In this document: in pieces, positions 34,933-44,459 of the stretch
Position numbering within the stretch: the first letter of the stretch is position 1
Layout of the letters: each line of letters begins with the position of its first letter
Position numbers and translations under genes: made by a program
Notes under the pieces: model-generated
Told to the model about the DNA's origin: nothing
Database searches by the model: none
Seen by the model: only the letters and a program-made list of their open reading frames with translations
Source: Bacillus sp. ISL-7
Lineage (GTDB): Bacteria > Bacillota > Bacilli > Bacillales_B > DSM-18226
Assembly (NCBI RefSeq): GCF_018613065.1
Contig: NZ_JAGGQW010000008.1
Location: forward strand, 1 to 63,980
Direction: 5' to 3'
Length of the DNA: 63,980 nt

Positions 34933-37155
34933 TTGAAAATGAAAAAGAGTTTAATAGCCGGATTAGCTTGTCTGTCACTTTCGGTAACAGCAGCGGCTCC
35001 TTACGCTGTTTTCGCCCATCCCATTCAAAGCAATGCTACAGATAATGGACAATCGACTTTACGACCGCTTACCTCTGATGTAGCGGTAATTGCTCATCGC
35101 GGTGCATCTGCCTACGGCCCGGAACATACACTCGCTGCCTATAAGCAGGCGATGACGATGAAGGCGGATTATGTAGAATTCGATTTACAAATGACAAAGG
35201 ACGGCCAATTGATCGCCATGCATGATGAAACCTTGGCGAGAACTACCAACGTAAAGGAACTTTACCCAGACCGCGCACCTTGGAGGGTAAAAGATTTCAC
35301 TCTTGAAGAAATCAGCCGTCTGGATGCAGGGTCATGGTTCAATAAAGCATATCCGGATAAAGCAAAAACAGAGTACATCGGACAGCATGTCCCAACGCTT
35401 GAGGAAGCAATTGAATTTGTCAAAAAACATGGTATCGGAAAAGTTGGCCTTTACATGGAAACAAAAGCGCCAAACGTTTATCCAGGGATGGAAGAGAAAG
35501 TAATTGAAATCTTGAAAGAAACCAATGTACTTGATGACGAAAAGCTTTTTCTCGAATCATTTAGCGAGGAAAGCCTTCGTAAATTAAACACTCTTGCCCC
35601 TAATGTAAAGCTTATTCAACTGTATTCAGGAAGTATGCTGGCAGGCAAGGATGTATATCAGGAAATGAAACGGATCTCTGACTATGCAGCCGGCGTAGGT
35701 CCTAGTAAGGAGCTTGTTGTGCCAAAACTAATGGAAGCCGCTCATCAGAATCAGCTTCTAGTGCATCCATGGACAGTCAATTCAGAGGACGATATGGTCT
35801 CCTTGCTTTCCCTTGGTGTGGACGGAGAGTTCACAAATAATACTGACCAGCTTGTGGATTTACTGGAAAAGCCGTATATTTCACATGGAGTGGCAAGCGG
35901 AGATGTAACGGATTCATCAGCGATTTTATGGGCCCGCGCAAATGTTGATGCAAGAGTTCAGTTTGAAATTTCAACCGACAGCAGTTTTAAACACGATACA
36001 ATCGTAAAAACGAGCCATGCAGATGAAGCACATGATTATACAGTAAATGTAGAGGTTAACGGATTAAAGCCTGATACTACTTATCATTACCGGGCCCATG
36101 CAGTTTCCAGCCAGTACACCGTAAATGGTTCATTCAAAACAGCACCGGAGGAAAACAGCTTAAAGCCAATGTCAATCGTTTGGGGCGGAGATACTGGCGG
36201 CCAGGGAGAAATACCGCCATATAAATCTTTCAAAGCGATGTCAGCAATCAATCCAGATTTCTTCCTGTTCAGCGGGGATACCATCTATGCTGATAATAAG
36301 ACACCGGCTGTTCCTAACCCTCCATCTCAAACCGTTCAGGATTTCTGGGCGAAATATAAGGAGAATCGTACGGATGCTGGATTACGCAGCCTTTTACAAA
36401 AAACAGGAACGTTTGCTATATGGGATGATCATGAAGTGACCAATGACTTTTCAGGTCCTTCCCAGCCGTTGACGCAAGCGGGGTTGGGTGCGTTTAAGGA
36501 TTATTGGCCAATTTCAAATGAACGCAGTTCAGCGAACAAGCTTTATCACAAGTATTCTTGGGGTAAAGCAATGGATATGATCATTCTTAACAACCGCGGC
36601 TACCGCTCTCCAAACACCATGGCAGATGGGCCTGATAAAACAATGCTCGGTGAAAAACAAGTGAAATGGCTGGAACAGCAGCTTCTCGAATCTGATGCCA
36701 AGGTTAAATTTGTCGCGACCTCCGTGCCAATCTCCGTTCCTACTGGAAAAGCAACTGCCAGGGATGGATGGGCAAATGGTAATCAAGTAAACCCTAATGA
36801 TGTAACAGGATATGAGAACGAGTTCAAAAAAATCTCGGATTTTATCATTGAAAAAGGAATCAAAAACGTTTATTTCGTCACAACCGATGTCCATTTTGCC
36901 GAAGTCATCAAATATGATGCCAATCATGACGGCAAAACAGATTATCACGAATTAATCAGCGGTCCGATTGGAGCAGTAAAAATCAATCCTGGTACATTGG
37001 ATCCTACCTTCGGCCCTGAACGCTTGTATGCGGAAGGTAATTTCTTCAACTTCGGTGTGTTCCATGTAGATCCGGCAAAAAATCAAGCAGGCGTGGAAAT
37101 TCGCGATGAAAATGGAAAGGTCCATTTCAGCCAAACATTCCAGCTTGAAGATTAA
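34933..37155 (+). CDS. secreted GDPD-PhoD fusion (glycerophosphodiesterase plus phosphodiesterase/alkaline phosphatase D)
   Basis: The protein has about 740 residues. The start is TTG at 34933 (5 nt after GGAG) or ATG at 34939. A signal peptide ends near AVFAH. Residues 50-310 are a GDPD domain (IAHRGASAYGPEHTLAAY, DYVEFDLQMTKDG, AMHDETLARTT). Residues 315-400 are the PhoD N-terminal Fn3-like domain (HGVASGDVTDSSAILWAR). Residues 410-725 are the PhoD metallophosphatase (WGGDTGGQ, FLFSGDTIYAD, IWDDHEVTNDF). In B. subtilis, separate GlpQ and PhoD together degrade wall teichoic acid for phosphate; here both activities appear joined. TTAACA and TTTACA upstream (34858, 34879) could be PhoP sites, weakly. 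Confidence 0.9.
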   Translation: MKMKKSLIAGLACLSLSVTAAAPYAVFAHPIQSNATDNGQSTLRPLTSDVAVIAHRGASAYGPEHTLAAYKQAMTMKADYVEFDLQMTKDGQLIAMHDETLARTTNVKELYPDRAPWRVKDFTLEEISRLDAGSWFNKAYPDKAKTEYIGQHVPTLEEAIEFVKKHGIGKVGLYMETKAPNVYPGMEEKVIEILKETNVLDDEKLFLESFSEESLRKLNTLAPNVKLIQLYSGSMLAGKDVYQEMKRISDYAAGVGPSKELVVPKLMEAAHQNQLLVHPWTVNSEDDMVSLLSLGVDGEFTNNTDQLVDLLEKPYISHGVASGDVTDSSAILWARANVDARVQFEISTDSSFKHDTIVKTSHADEAHDYTVNVEVNGLKPDTTYHYRAHAVSSQYTVNGSFKTAPEENSLKPMSIVWGGDTGGQGEIPPYKSFKAMSAINPDFFLFSGDTIYADNKTPAVPNPPSQTVQDFWAKYKENRTDAGLRSLLQKTGTFAIWDDHEVTNDFSGPSQPLTQAGLGAFKDYWPISNERSSANKLYHKYSWGKAMDMIILNNRGYRSPNTMADGPDKTMLGEKQVKWLEQQLLESDAKVKFVATSVPISVPTGKATARDGWANGNQVNPNDVTGYENEFKKISDFIIEKGIKNVYFVTTDVHFAEVIKYDANHDGKTDYHELISGPIGAVKINPGTLDPTFGPERLYAEGNFFNFGVFHVDPAKNQAGVEIRDENGKVHFSQTFQLED

Positions 37156-37244
37156 AAAAGGGTAACTGAAAAGGTAGAGACTATTTTAATTTACTGGAGG
37201 ATAATAAAAGGGCAATACCCAAAGATTATGTCCAAAGGGTCAAG

Positions 37245-37300
37245 AAAGAGGGCTAACCCTTCTAGTAGATTACTACTTTTGGGGTGAGCCCTCTAATTTT
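37245..37300 (+). terminator. hairpin after the GDPD-PhoD gene
   Basis: AGAGGGCT (37247-37254) pairs with AGCCCTCT (37287-37294), with an inner AGTAG/CTACT stem, followed by AATTTTG. Confidence 0.7.
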
Positions 37301-37334
37301 GCATTTAGAAAATGTTAAAGTACCAATAACCTAT

Positions 37335-37370
37335 CCCAACTGATAAAACGCTAGATTCGCTGATATACTA
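37335..37370. repeat. two CTGATA motifs 20 bp apart
   Basis: CTGATA at 37340 and in TTCGCTGATA at 37360 resemble the array at 14664-14755. This is a minimal third occurrence. Nothing else was recognised in 37301-37477. Confidence 0.5.
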
Positions 37371-37477
37371 ATCTTTTAATCCCTTTCCACGTTACTGAAA
37401 GTGGCCCGAATTTATACATTCACATGTTCTATTTAGGAAAAAATAACATCCTATCTTGGACTTTTAATGTTTTGGTT

Positions 37478-38545
37478 TTATTCTACTTTAACTTTTATAC
37501 TATCAAAGGCATTGTAACCATAGCCCTTTCTGTTCCAAAATGGTTCCGAAGGTTGAACATTCCCTTGAGAATCAGTTGCTTTTGATTTTATCGTGTATTC
37601 ACCTTTTTTTAGTGCCTCCCATTTATAATTCCAATGAACCCATGAGTATTTTTCGGATGGAGAATTTAGTTGACAGGGTTCCCAAGTTTGACCACCATCT
37701 AAACTAATTTCTACTTTTGTTATCATTCCTTCTCCTGTCCGTGCAATTCCTTTAATTTCATAAATTCCTGTATGCAATAATTGTCTATCTAAAGGATATT
37801 GTATGGTGGAGTTAACATTGGCAGCAGTGATGGAAAACTTTCCTCCATCGTTTTCTTTGTTTGGGTAGTAAACGTAATCAACTACTTGAAAGGGACCTTT
37901 AAATTCCTTGTCAATCACAGTAATTTTTTTAATCCATTTTACAGAAGCCATTGCATACCAACCAGGAACAATCAATCTCAGGGGAAAACCATGCTTGAAT
38001 GGGATGGGTTGATGATTATATTCATAAGCAATAAGGATATCTGGTTCAAGGGCTTTTTTAATGGGTAAGCTTCTTGAAAAATTAAAAATTTGGTTGGAAT
38101 CAGGTCTTTCTCCATAATCATAGCCTTCAAAAACAATTTCTTTTGCTGTATCAATCAAACCAGTGTGCTGTAGTAAGGTCCTTAATGGAACACCTTTCCA
38201 AATTCCTTGACTGATTGCACCTTTCCCAAATTGTTCACCAAATACCTTTGGTTGATATAACCCACGCTTATCTCCGGCACACTCTAAAACAACTTTTATA
38301 GTTTTCGATGGCAATGAGTAAATTTCCTGTAAAGAAAATATTTTGGGGGTATGCACCAATCCATCAATTGGGAGCAGATAAAAGGATGATGTAAAGTGAG
38401 GGTAAGAAAAATGGTTTCTTCTGTAAAATAATTTTCCATCCACAATATCGCTATTTAAAAAATGTATAGGTGTTTCCTGATTTTCAGGGAATAAAGTCTT
38501 TGTAATTAGGTAGGGTTTTACCTGGGGATGATCAAAATTTTTCAA
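37478..38545 (-). CDS. cytoplasmic sulfite-oxidase-family molybdopterin enzyme
   Basis: The 355-residue protein starts at TTG (AAGGAGG 7 nt upstream). It has a Moco-binding domain (about 50-235) with the molybdenum-ligand Cys in VVLECAGDKRG, followed by WKGVPLRTLL and HGFPLRLIVPGWYAMASVKWI. A Mo-co dimerisation (Ig-like) domain (about 245-355) has ITKVEISLDGGQTW. There is no Tat or other signal peptide, so it is probably cytoplasmic, unlike YedY-type enzymes. The substrate may be sulfite or another oxyanion. Neighbours give no clue; no cytochrome subunit is adjacent. Confidence 0.85.
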   Translation of the reverse strand: MKNFDHPQVKPYLITKTLFPENQETPIHFLNSDIVDGKLFYRRNHFSYPHFTSSFYLLPIDGLVHTPKIFSLQEIYSLPSKTIKVVLECAGDKRGLYQPKVFGEQFGKGAISQGIWKGVPLRTLLQHTGLIDTAKEIVFEGYDYGERPDSNQIFNFSRSLPIKKALEPDILIAYEYNHQPIPFKHGFPLRLIVPGWYAMASVKWIKKITVIDKEFKGPFQVVDYVYYPNKENDGGKFSITAANVNSTIQYPLDRQLLHTGIYEIKGIARTGEGMITKVEISLDGGQTWEPCQLNSPSEKYSWVHWNYKWEALKKGEYTIKSKATDSQGNVQPSEPFWNRKGYGYNAFDSIKVKVE

Positions 38546-38689
38546 GTAAATACCTCCTTAAAAATACTTTGCTATTTAATGCATATGTAGTCGGTCGTTT
38601 ATTATTTCAAATTCCCCCTTATTAAATTATAATCTGTTTTTTAATATGGATAAAAAACAACAAACTTTGCGAAAATAGCGTATAAAAAA

Positions 38690-38717
38690 ATAAAAAACAC
38701 AACAGTTCGTTGTGTTC
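38690..38717 (-). terminator. intrinsic terminator of the UPF0316 gene
   Basis: AACACAAC (38696-38703) pairs with GTTGTGTT (38709-38716), followed by T residues in the minus direction. Confidence 0.85.
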
Positions 38718-38724
38718 AATTCAT

Positions 38725-39234
38725 CTATCGAAGTCGGTCCAATAAGAAACCGCCTTTAAATCTTCTTGGCTCATATGAAATAATAAACGCACGAGGTTCA
38801 AACATTTCCACCGTTGCAATTAGTTCATTTTCTCTATTTCTCTTTGTCAATATTTCCATTCTATAACGTTCACTGTCTCGGCCTTCACCCGTATATAAAG
38901 TAACGCCGAAGCCATTCTGTCGTAATGTGTCTATCAAATTACTATTTTTTTCTTGTGTATTAACCGTTACGTTTATAAAACCAATAGCTATTTTTTGTTC
39001 CAATTTCGTCCCAAGGATAATTCCTAACCCGAAGCCAACAGCATAAACAACCATTGATACAAAACTTTGATCTCCACCAAATACAAGAGAAAGGCCAAAA
39101 ACATAAATTAACATTTCTGCAATACCTAATATCGATGCTAACACGGTTATATTTTTAACCAAAAAGATTGTTCGCAGCGTGTATATAGGTACATAAATCA
39201 GTTGTAACAGCAAAATCAAAAGAATCTCTTTCAC
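38725..39234 (-). CDS. UPF0316 membrane protein (YebE-like)
   Basis: The 169-residue protein starts at GTG behind GAGGTG. Three N-terminal membrane helices (about 1-75; LRTIFLVKNITVLASILGIAEMLIYVF read in parts) are followed by a soluble DUF2179-type domain (NGFGVTLYTGEGRDSERYRMEIL split as NGFGVTLYTGEGRDS and ERYRMEIL; EPRAFIISYEPRRFKGG). It matches B. subtilis YebE and relatives (UPF0316/DUF5698 plus DUF2179). The function is not established. It is transcribed alone. Confidence 0.88.
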   Translation of the reverse strand: MKEILLILLLQLIYVPIYTLRTIFLVKNITVLASILGIAEMLIYVFGLSLVFGGDQSFVSMVVYAVGFGLGIILGTKLEQKIAIGFINVTVNTQEKNSNLIDTLRQNGFGVTLYTGEGRDSERYRMEILTKRNRENELIATVEMFEPRAFIISYEPRRFKGGFLLDRLR

Positions 39235-39483
39235 TTTGGCACCTCTATTGTCAAATATTTAAAGTACACTTTATTTTATCTTTTTTAATCTAAATTAAAT
39301 AGTGTTATTCTTACTTTAAAAGTATAGAAGATATTTAACGTTTCTACTACCAATAATTTCAATAAAAATGATATATTGTCAGATTTTCTCAAACCTTGTA
39401 GAATTAAGATTGGATAGATGCGCCTGTAAAAAAAGAGATAAATAGGTTATCTATACCGAAAATATCCTATCTAGGGGGAAATT

Positions 39484-41193
39484 ATGAGAAACAGCAAGGT
39501 TACCATCTTTTTATTGTCCTTTTTCTTTCTATTTGCCGTCTTCTTCATTCCAGAAAAAGCTTTCGCAGCAATAGGGGACAGAGCGACACCGTACAGTGCA
39601 TGGGATTATCACAAGTTCACTTTGCAGGAATTCAAGACCGACACACCTCAAGTGGTGGATTTGCAGCAATTTGATATGTATTTTGGTGAAGAAGCCAACA
39701 AAATCATTCAATCTGAAGATGAATCAAACCAAGTTCCGGCAGCAGATGAACAGTGGATATTAATGGGTTTTGATATATCCTATATCTCTGGACCGGATGA
39801 ACCCTTGGTTGCCGCTGATCTTATTTACAGCGATTATAATTTCTTTACAACGGGCGGGCAGAAAATCACTCCAATTGCAACCGCCTCGTTTACAGACCAA
39901 TACGCAGGACTGGATGAATTAGATGTTAATTTGAACCGCGGTGAATCGTCCGAAGTATGGTATGGAATTCTTGTTAAAAAGTCAGTCGGCCTCCCGGTGA
40001 TCAGGATTGGTACGGGCGTGAACCAGGCCACGGGTGCAATCAATTACAAGTGGTTTACAACCGATCCTTCTTACCTTGAGCCTGTCGTTACATCGAAAGC
40101 GACAGCGAGCTCCTATAATAGCATAAAGCTAACATGGACTCCTGCAACAGGGGTTGACGGTTATGACATTTACAGATCAACATCGAGTGCCGGGACTTTT
40201 ACAAAAATTAGCAGCACAACCGATCCTACTGCCTATTACACAAACACAGGCTTAAATACTGGCACAACGTATTACTATAAAATCCAGACTTATTTTACAT
40301 TTGATAATGGCGAAAAGATTTACGGTGCATTCAGCCCGGTTGTTTCCGCAAAGCCAGTACTAGCGGTCCCAGCTTCTCCGAAGGCAGCATCGGCTTCTTA
40401 TTCTAGCATCAAAACCAGCTGGACTGCCGTCAGCGGTGCAAGCGGGTATGAAGTATCCCGTGCAACCTCCTCAACGGGGACGTATTCTGTAGTCGGTAAT
40501 ACTACGACCGCAACGAGCCTCACGAACACAGGGCTTTCTACCAACAAAGTATATTATTACAAAATCAGGGCGTACCGAATGGTCGGGACAACCAAAGTTT
40601 ACGGCGGTTATACTACAGTGGTCTCAGCCAAGCCAATCCCGTCCGTTCCAACTAATTTCAAGGCAGCATCCGCTTCATATTCCAGCATCAAAACAAGCTG
40701 GACGGCCGTTAGCGGAGCAAGCGGGTATGAAGTATACCGTGCCACCTCTTCAACGGGTACGTATTCCTTAGTCGGTAAAACCACGACCGCAACGAGCTTC
40801 ACGAACACAGGGCTTTCTACCAACAAACTATATTATTACAAAATCAAGGCGTACCGAATGGTCGGGACAACCAAAGTTTACAGCGGTTATACCACAGTGG
40901 TCTCAGCCAAGCCAATCCCGGCCGTCCCAACTAATTTCAAGGCAGCAAGATACAGTTCAACAAGCATCAAAACAACCTGGAGTGCGGTAACAGGGGCAAG
41001 CGGGTATGAGGTGTTTAGGGCGACTTCCAGCACCGGAACATACAGCCTTGTCAAAAATACGACCTCCCTGTATTTCACCAATACTGGATTGACAACCGGA
41101 AGAACCTATTATTATAAAGCAAGGTCCTACAAGTTGGTCGGCACTGTAAAAGTGTACAGTGGCTGGACAGCTGTTTCAAGCGCAAGACCATAA
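39484..41193 (+). CDS. secreted protein with four fibronectin-III repeats
   Basis: The 569-residue protein has a signal peptide ending KAFAA. An N-terminal domain of about 170 residues resembles DUF4352-type extracytoplasmic modules (GDRATPYSAWDYHKFTL...SSEVWYGILVKK). Four fibronectin-III repeats follow (about 200-569). Repeats 2 to 4 have a constant 93-residue period (279 bp), and repeats 2 and 3 are nearly identical in DNA, so recombination between them is possible. No wall anchor or catalytic motif was seen. AGGGGGA precedes the ATG. Likely an extracellular binding protein. Confidence 0.8.
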   Translation: MRNSKVTIFLLSFFFLFAVFFIPEKAFAAIGDRATPYSAWDYHKFTLQEFKTDTPQVVDLQQFDMYFGEEANKIIQSEDESNQVPAADEQWILMGFDISYISGPDEPLVAADLIYSDYNFFTTGGQKITPIATASFTDQYAGLDELDVNLNRGESSEVWYGILVKKSVGLPVIRIGTGVNQATGAINYKWFTTDPSYLEPVVTSKATASSYNSIKLTWTPATGVDGYDIYRSTSSAGTFTKISSTTDPTAYYTNTGLNTGTTYYYKIQTYFTFDNGEKIYGAFSPVVSAKPVLAVPASPKAASASYSSIKTSWTAVSGASGYEVSRATSSTGTYSVVGNTTTATSLTNTGLSTNKVYYYKIRAYRMVGTTKVYGGYTTVVSAKPIPSVPTNFKAASASYSSIKTSWTAVSGASGYEVYRATSSTGTYSLVGKTTTATSFTNTGLSTNKLYYYKIKAYRMVGTTKVYSGYTTVVSAKPIPAVPTNFKAARYSSTSIKTTWSAVTGASGYEVFRATSSTGTYSLVKNTTSLYFTNTGLTTGRTYYYKARSYKLVGTVKVYSGWTAVSSARP

Positions 41194-41198
41194 AGCAA

Positions 41199-41230
41199 AA
41201 AGCCTGGAATTGGCAGCCAGGCTTTTTTTG
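41199..41230 (+). terminator. intrinsic terminator of the fibronectin-III gene
   Basis: AGCCTGG (41201-41207) pairs with CCAGGCT (41217-41223), followed by TTTTTT. Confidence 0.9.
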
Positions 41231-41388
41231 CGGTCTAAAAATGCTAGTAAACTACCAGCACGAGTTATAAGTGCAAGTGCTGAAATCTAGCCGCCATTGG
41301 CAGCTAGATTTCAAGTAAAGGAAGCTATCCAAAATCCATTCTTTAAGTGGAAGTTCCATTCAATCCTTTTAGTCCCAGGATCCCGTAT

Positions 41389-41523
41389 TTAATTTGCCCA
41401 TTGTTTCAGAACTTGTTCTTGTGCCATACGATAAACTTCTTCTTCTGTTTGGTCTTTGCTAGCTATTACGTTGGTTTGATAGACTTTACCTTTATGTGTT
41501 ACATAGATTGTATACTTGTACAT
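41389..41523 (-). CDS. 44-residue BA3454-type stress-response small protein
   Basis: A short ORF starts MYKYTIYVTHKGKVYQTNVI and ends EQVLKQWAN, with AAAGGAG about 10 nt before the ATG. The pattern (beta-hairpin with GKxYQTNVI, then an RMAQEQV helix ending QW) resembles the BA3454 family of Bacillus small stress-induced proteins. That name is from memory and not certain; the coding call is stronger. Confidence 0.65.
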   Translation of the reverse strand: MYKYTIYVTHKGKVYQTNVIASKDQTEEEVYRMAQEQVLKQWAN

Positions 41524-41856
41524 TTTGTTCTATCTCCTTTATTTAATTCTAACTTTTTGTTCATTCCACTTCACTTAGTTATTCCTACAAATGTTTTTTG
41601 ACTTTTTTATATTTTACAAATAAAATGAAATTGATTAAAGCTAAATAATAGGTCAAGATTTGACAAATTCTCAACTTAACAAAAATTAATATACTCACTA
41701 GCAACGGTAATGACTGGAAAAGTCAGTAAAATCAACAAACTTTATATGATTCTAATCTCTTATGTAATTTTTTACACTTCTTAAAATGCAGAAAAATGTC
41801 GAAATATAAAAACTAAAAAAGGCTGGCTCCTTATACCGATCTTAAATTACCCTTTT

Positions 41857-41896
41857 GTTTTTTACTTTGAAGTTAATAGCCCCAAAGTAAAAAACC
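41857..41896. terminator. bidirectional AT-rich hairpin
   Basis: TTTTTTACTTTG (41858-41869) pairs with CAAAGTAAAAAA (41883-41894). It probably ends the VOC gene transcript on the minus strand. Otherwise 41524-41974 holds only a short TGACT/AGTCA hairpin (41711). Confidence 0.7.
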
Positions 41897-41974
41897 CACC
41901 TTAGATAAGATGGATCTTACTTATTTATTAAACTAACTGGCCCAATAGCTCAATAGCAAATAAATTACAACTCG

Positions 41975-42322
41975 CTATTTCTCCCAAAGCTCGATCAGTC
42001 GACCTTCAGGATCTTCAATCCAGATAAACTTTCCAAACTCACTAACCTCTTTTTCCTTAACAAGAGGTACACCAATTTGTTCAAGATGCTTAATAGTCTC
42101 GTTTAGATTATGTACTTGAAAATTTAACATCACTTGTTGTTCTGTTGGAAAATAACTGTCATTCTCGGCAAAGAAAGAAAAGATAGTCTCATTTCCTAAT
42201 TGGGGTTTAATCACAGTCCCATTCCAATTTTCTATTTCAATCTTCAACACTTCACTGTACCATTTTTTTACAACATCAAGATTCTTAGTTCTCCAAAATA
42301 TTCCACCGAAACCTTTTATCAT
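41975..42322 (-). CDS. VOC (glyoxalase fold) protein
   Basis: This 115-residue vicinal-oxygen-chelate unit opens FGGIFWRTKNLDVVKKWYSEVL and closes with WIEDPEGRLIELWEK (metal-type Glu). AGGAG lies upstream of the ATG. The N-terminal metal His of many relatives is not obvious here, so it may bind a ligand without glyoxalase activity. It is distinct from the VOC gene at 10248. Confidence 0.8.
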   Translation of the reverse strand: MIKGFGGIFWRTKNLDVVKKWYSEVLKIEIENWNGTVIKPQLGNETIFSFFAENDSYFPTEQQVMLNFQVHNLNETIKHLEQIGVPLVKEKEVSEFGKFIWIEDPEGRLIELWEK

Positions 42323-42435
42323 CGTAACTAACTCCTGTCTTTCTTTAAATTTTTAGTTTTTCGATTACATTAGATATTCGAGATTTAATGTTACGTTCCT
42401 TCTTCAACTATACTACATATAACTGCTCCTTTAGT

Positions 42436-42484
42436 TGAAGAAGAACAGCCTATTTGTTATGAAAAAATGCTGTTCTTCTTATGT
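42436..42484 (-). terminator. hairpin after the TrmB-family gene
   Basis: AAGAAGAACAGC (42438-42449) pairs perfectly with GCTGTTCTTCTT (42469-42480). It is probably the terminator of the regulator gene. Confidence 0.7.
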
Positions 42485-42510
42485 TATATAAAACAGATAA
42501 TCATACAAAT

Positions 42511-43338
42511 TTATTTTACATAATGTTTTTTAAAATCTGGGTGAATAGAAAATTTTTGACGTAAATTCACGAGGTTTTCCCCAAAACTTTCCTCTAAAAG
42601 TTCTCTATGTTTCTCCATAATTTCCATGAGATACAAATCATGAATCATGACTTCTGTAATTGGCATTACTAACCCAACATGCCTTGTCCATGCTGCACGG
42701 CTATCTTTACCCAGCGAGACAATACCTGCTACTACTTCTGAATCATCTCCACTAATAACAAGCCATCGTCCACCATACTCTTCTGTAATTTCATGACCCA
42801 TATAATGTAGGTAAACATTACCAAAATCAGTGACGATTTCCCCATAAGCAATAATTGTTACGTTGACCCCTCTTTTTACTGCCTGTCTTAGTTCAGACTC
42901 CAATTCTTCGAATTCCTCTTTCCAAACCTCTAAGAGAATTCTTTTTTTTGCAGATAATATACAAACTTTTACCTTATGGAGTATTTCATTGTGTCCCGTT
43001 ATATTCCAGATATTTTCACGGTCATTTGCAGAACGTTCGAACTCCGCTAGTGATTTTTCTGCCAGTTCAAAATTCTCTTCTGCTTTCCTTCGGCGGTTTT
43101 TAATTAGCTCCTTCGCAGGAACAGGAGTATACTGTGGCGTGTTTCCAGGACTAACCAGAATATCTCCTCGTATGGCGAGACTATCTAGAACTTCATATAT
43201 TCTTGAACGTGGTACACCAGAATTTTTCGCTACTGCATATCCAGTTAATGGCGATTCCTCCAATAAGGTAAGATACGCTTTCGCTTCATATTCGGTAAAA
43301 TTTAGATTCTTTAATGTTTCGAAAATGGTTTCTTTCAT
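42511..43338 (-). CDS. TrmB-family transcriptional regulator
   Basis: The 275-residue protein has an N-terminal winged helix (LNFTEYEAKAYLTLL, GVPRSRIYEVLDSLAIRG), a short coiled-coil linker (about 80-110) and a C-terminal TrmB regulatory domain (residues 115-260). It is divergent from the LysE-family exporter at 43481, with two related operators between them. It most likely represses that gene in response to the exported compound or a related ligand. Confidence 0.85.
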   Translation of the reverse strand: MKETIFETLKNLNFTEYEAKAYLTLLEESPLTGYAVAKNSGVPRSRIYEVLDSLAIRGDILVSPGNTPQYTPVPAKELIKNRRRKAEENFELAEKSLAEFERSANDRENIWNITGHNEILHKVKVCILSAKKRILLEVWKEEFEELESELRQAVKRGVNVTIIAYGEIVTDFGNVYLHYMGHEITEEYGGRWLVISGDDSEVVAGIVSLGKDSRAAWTRHVGLVMPITEVMIHDLYLMEIMEKHRELLEESFGENLVNLRQKFSIHPDFKKHYVK

Positions 43339-43355
43339 AAACCCTCCAATAGAAT

Positions 43356-43457
43356 ATTAGTCGCTACCTTAGTAACTAATATTTTATCAAAATCTGTTGA
43401 TTATTTCCAAAGGCTTCTGATATACTCGTATTAAGTAGTTACCTCGGTAGTCACTAT
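43356..43457. promoter_or_regulatory. two related operators in the TrmB/LysE divergent promoter
   Basis: TTAGTCGCTACCTTAGTAAC (43357-43376) and AGTTACCTCGGTAGTCACTA (43437-43456) share a GYTACCTYRGTA core, each with dyad symmetry. The first lies just before the regulator gene, the second between a likely promoter (TTGATT...TATACT, 43397-43426) and the lysE-type gene. They are probable TrmB-family binding sites. Confidence 0.6.
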
Positions 43458-43480
43458 TAGTAAAGGAAGGGAGAAAAAAC

Positions 43481-44110
43481 ATGGATAGCTTACTAACATA
43501 CATTTCAATTGCTGCAATGATGGTTGTTATACCAGGAGCAGATACTATGCTCCTGGTGAAAAACACGCTCAGCTATGGACCAAAAGCTGGACGTTATACG
43601 GTTCTCGGAATGGCAACGGGACTTTCTTTTTGGACGCTTATTGCTATTCTTGGATTATCTGTTGTTATTGCAAAGTCTGTAATTCTTTTCAGTACAATCA
43701 AATATTTGGGAGCTGCTTACTTAATTTATTTGGGTATAAAAAGTTTTTTTGCTAAAAGTTTGTTCTCTTTAGAGGAAATTCAAGCACAAGCGAATGCTCC
43801 TACCAATTCTTCAAGTCGGCATAATAAAGAGTCCTTTATGCAAGCATTACTTAGTAATGTTCTTAATCCAAAGACTGTTTTGGTTTATATAACTATCATG
43901 CCTCAATTTATCGATTTGAACGGAAATGTAAATCAGCAATTGATTGTGTTAGCATCAATCCTTACTTTACTTGCTGTATTGTGGTTTCTAACCCTTGTTT
44001 ATGTAATTGATTACGCAAAAAAATGGTTGAATAACTCCAAATTCCAGAAAGTATTCCAAAAATCAACTGGCTTAATGTTAGTAGGTTTTGGCGTTAAAAC
44101 AGGGATTTAA
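43481..44110 (+). CDS. LysE/RhtB family amino-acid exporter
   Basis: The 209-residue membrane protein has about six helices. It carries the family blocks MVVIPGADTMLLVKNTLSYGPKAG (read as VVIPGADTMLLV and GPKAG), YLIYLGIKSF and LSNVLNPKTVLVYITIMPQF. It exports amino acids or similar small metabolites through the membrane. GGAAGGGAG precedes the ATG. It is presumably controlled by the divergent TrmB-family regulator. Confidence 0.9.
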   Translation: MDSLLTYISIAAMMVVIPGADTMLLVKNTLSYGPKAGRYTVLGMATGLSFWTLIAILGLSVVIAKSVILFSTIKYLGAAYLIYLGIKSFFAKSLFSLEEIQAQANAPTNSSSRHNKESFMQALLSNVLNPKTVLVYITIMPQFIDLNGNVNQQLIVLASILTLLAVLWFLTLVYVIDYAKKWLNNSKFQKVFQKSTGLMLVGFGVKTGI

Positions 44111-44142
44111 ATTTCATTTATTACCACTCCTAATTCAACTTT

Positions 44143-44172
44143 CTCCGTTCAGACAACTGAACGGTTTTTTGT
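44143..44172 (+). terminator. intrinsic terminator of the LysE-family gene
   Basis: CCGTTCAG (44145-44152) pairs with CTGAACGG (44157-44164), followed by TTTTTT. The rest of the gap to 44459 has a 7-bp hairpin at 44326-44343 and no gene. Confidence 0.9.
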
Positions 44173-44459
44173 CCTCATTTGTTTCAAACGTGCAACTCAT
44201 TGTTCAACTAACCTGCTTCTTTTGTTGAACAGAAAAGAGCCGCCTCAGCGATCTTCTCCTTCAACTCTTGCACCCCTTTAGTAAACTACTCAATACTCAA
44301 CTATATTCAACAGCAAAAGTGCAAGCATTTACAAATGTAAATGTATTTGCTCAGTGTCTAAAAATAAAAAAAGGGCTTGCTGCAACGCAATCCCATTTTC
44401 AACAAAAGCACTCGGTAGTTAACCAACCAATCTAAACTGCCCGTTTTTTAAATGCACCT

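Noticed and set aside
41347..41601. 84-codon ORF on the + strand
   Set aside because: Antisense of the 44-residue small protein, which has a good ribosome binding site.
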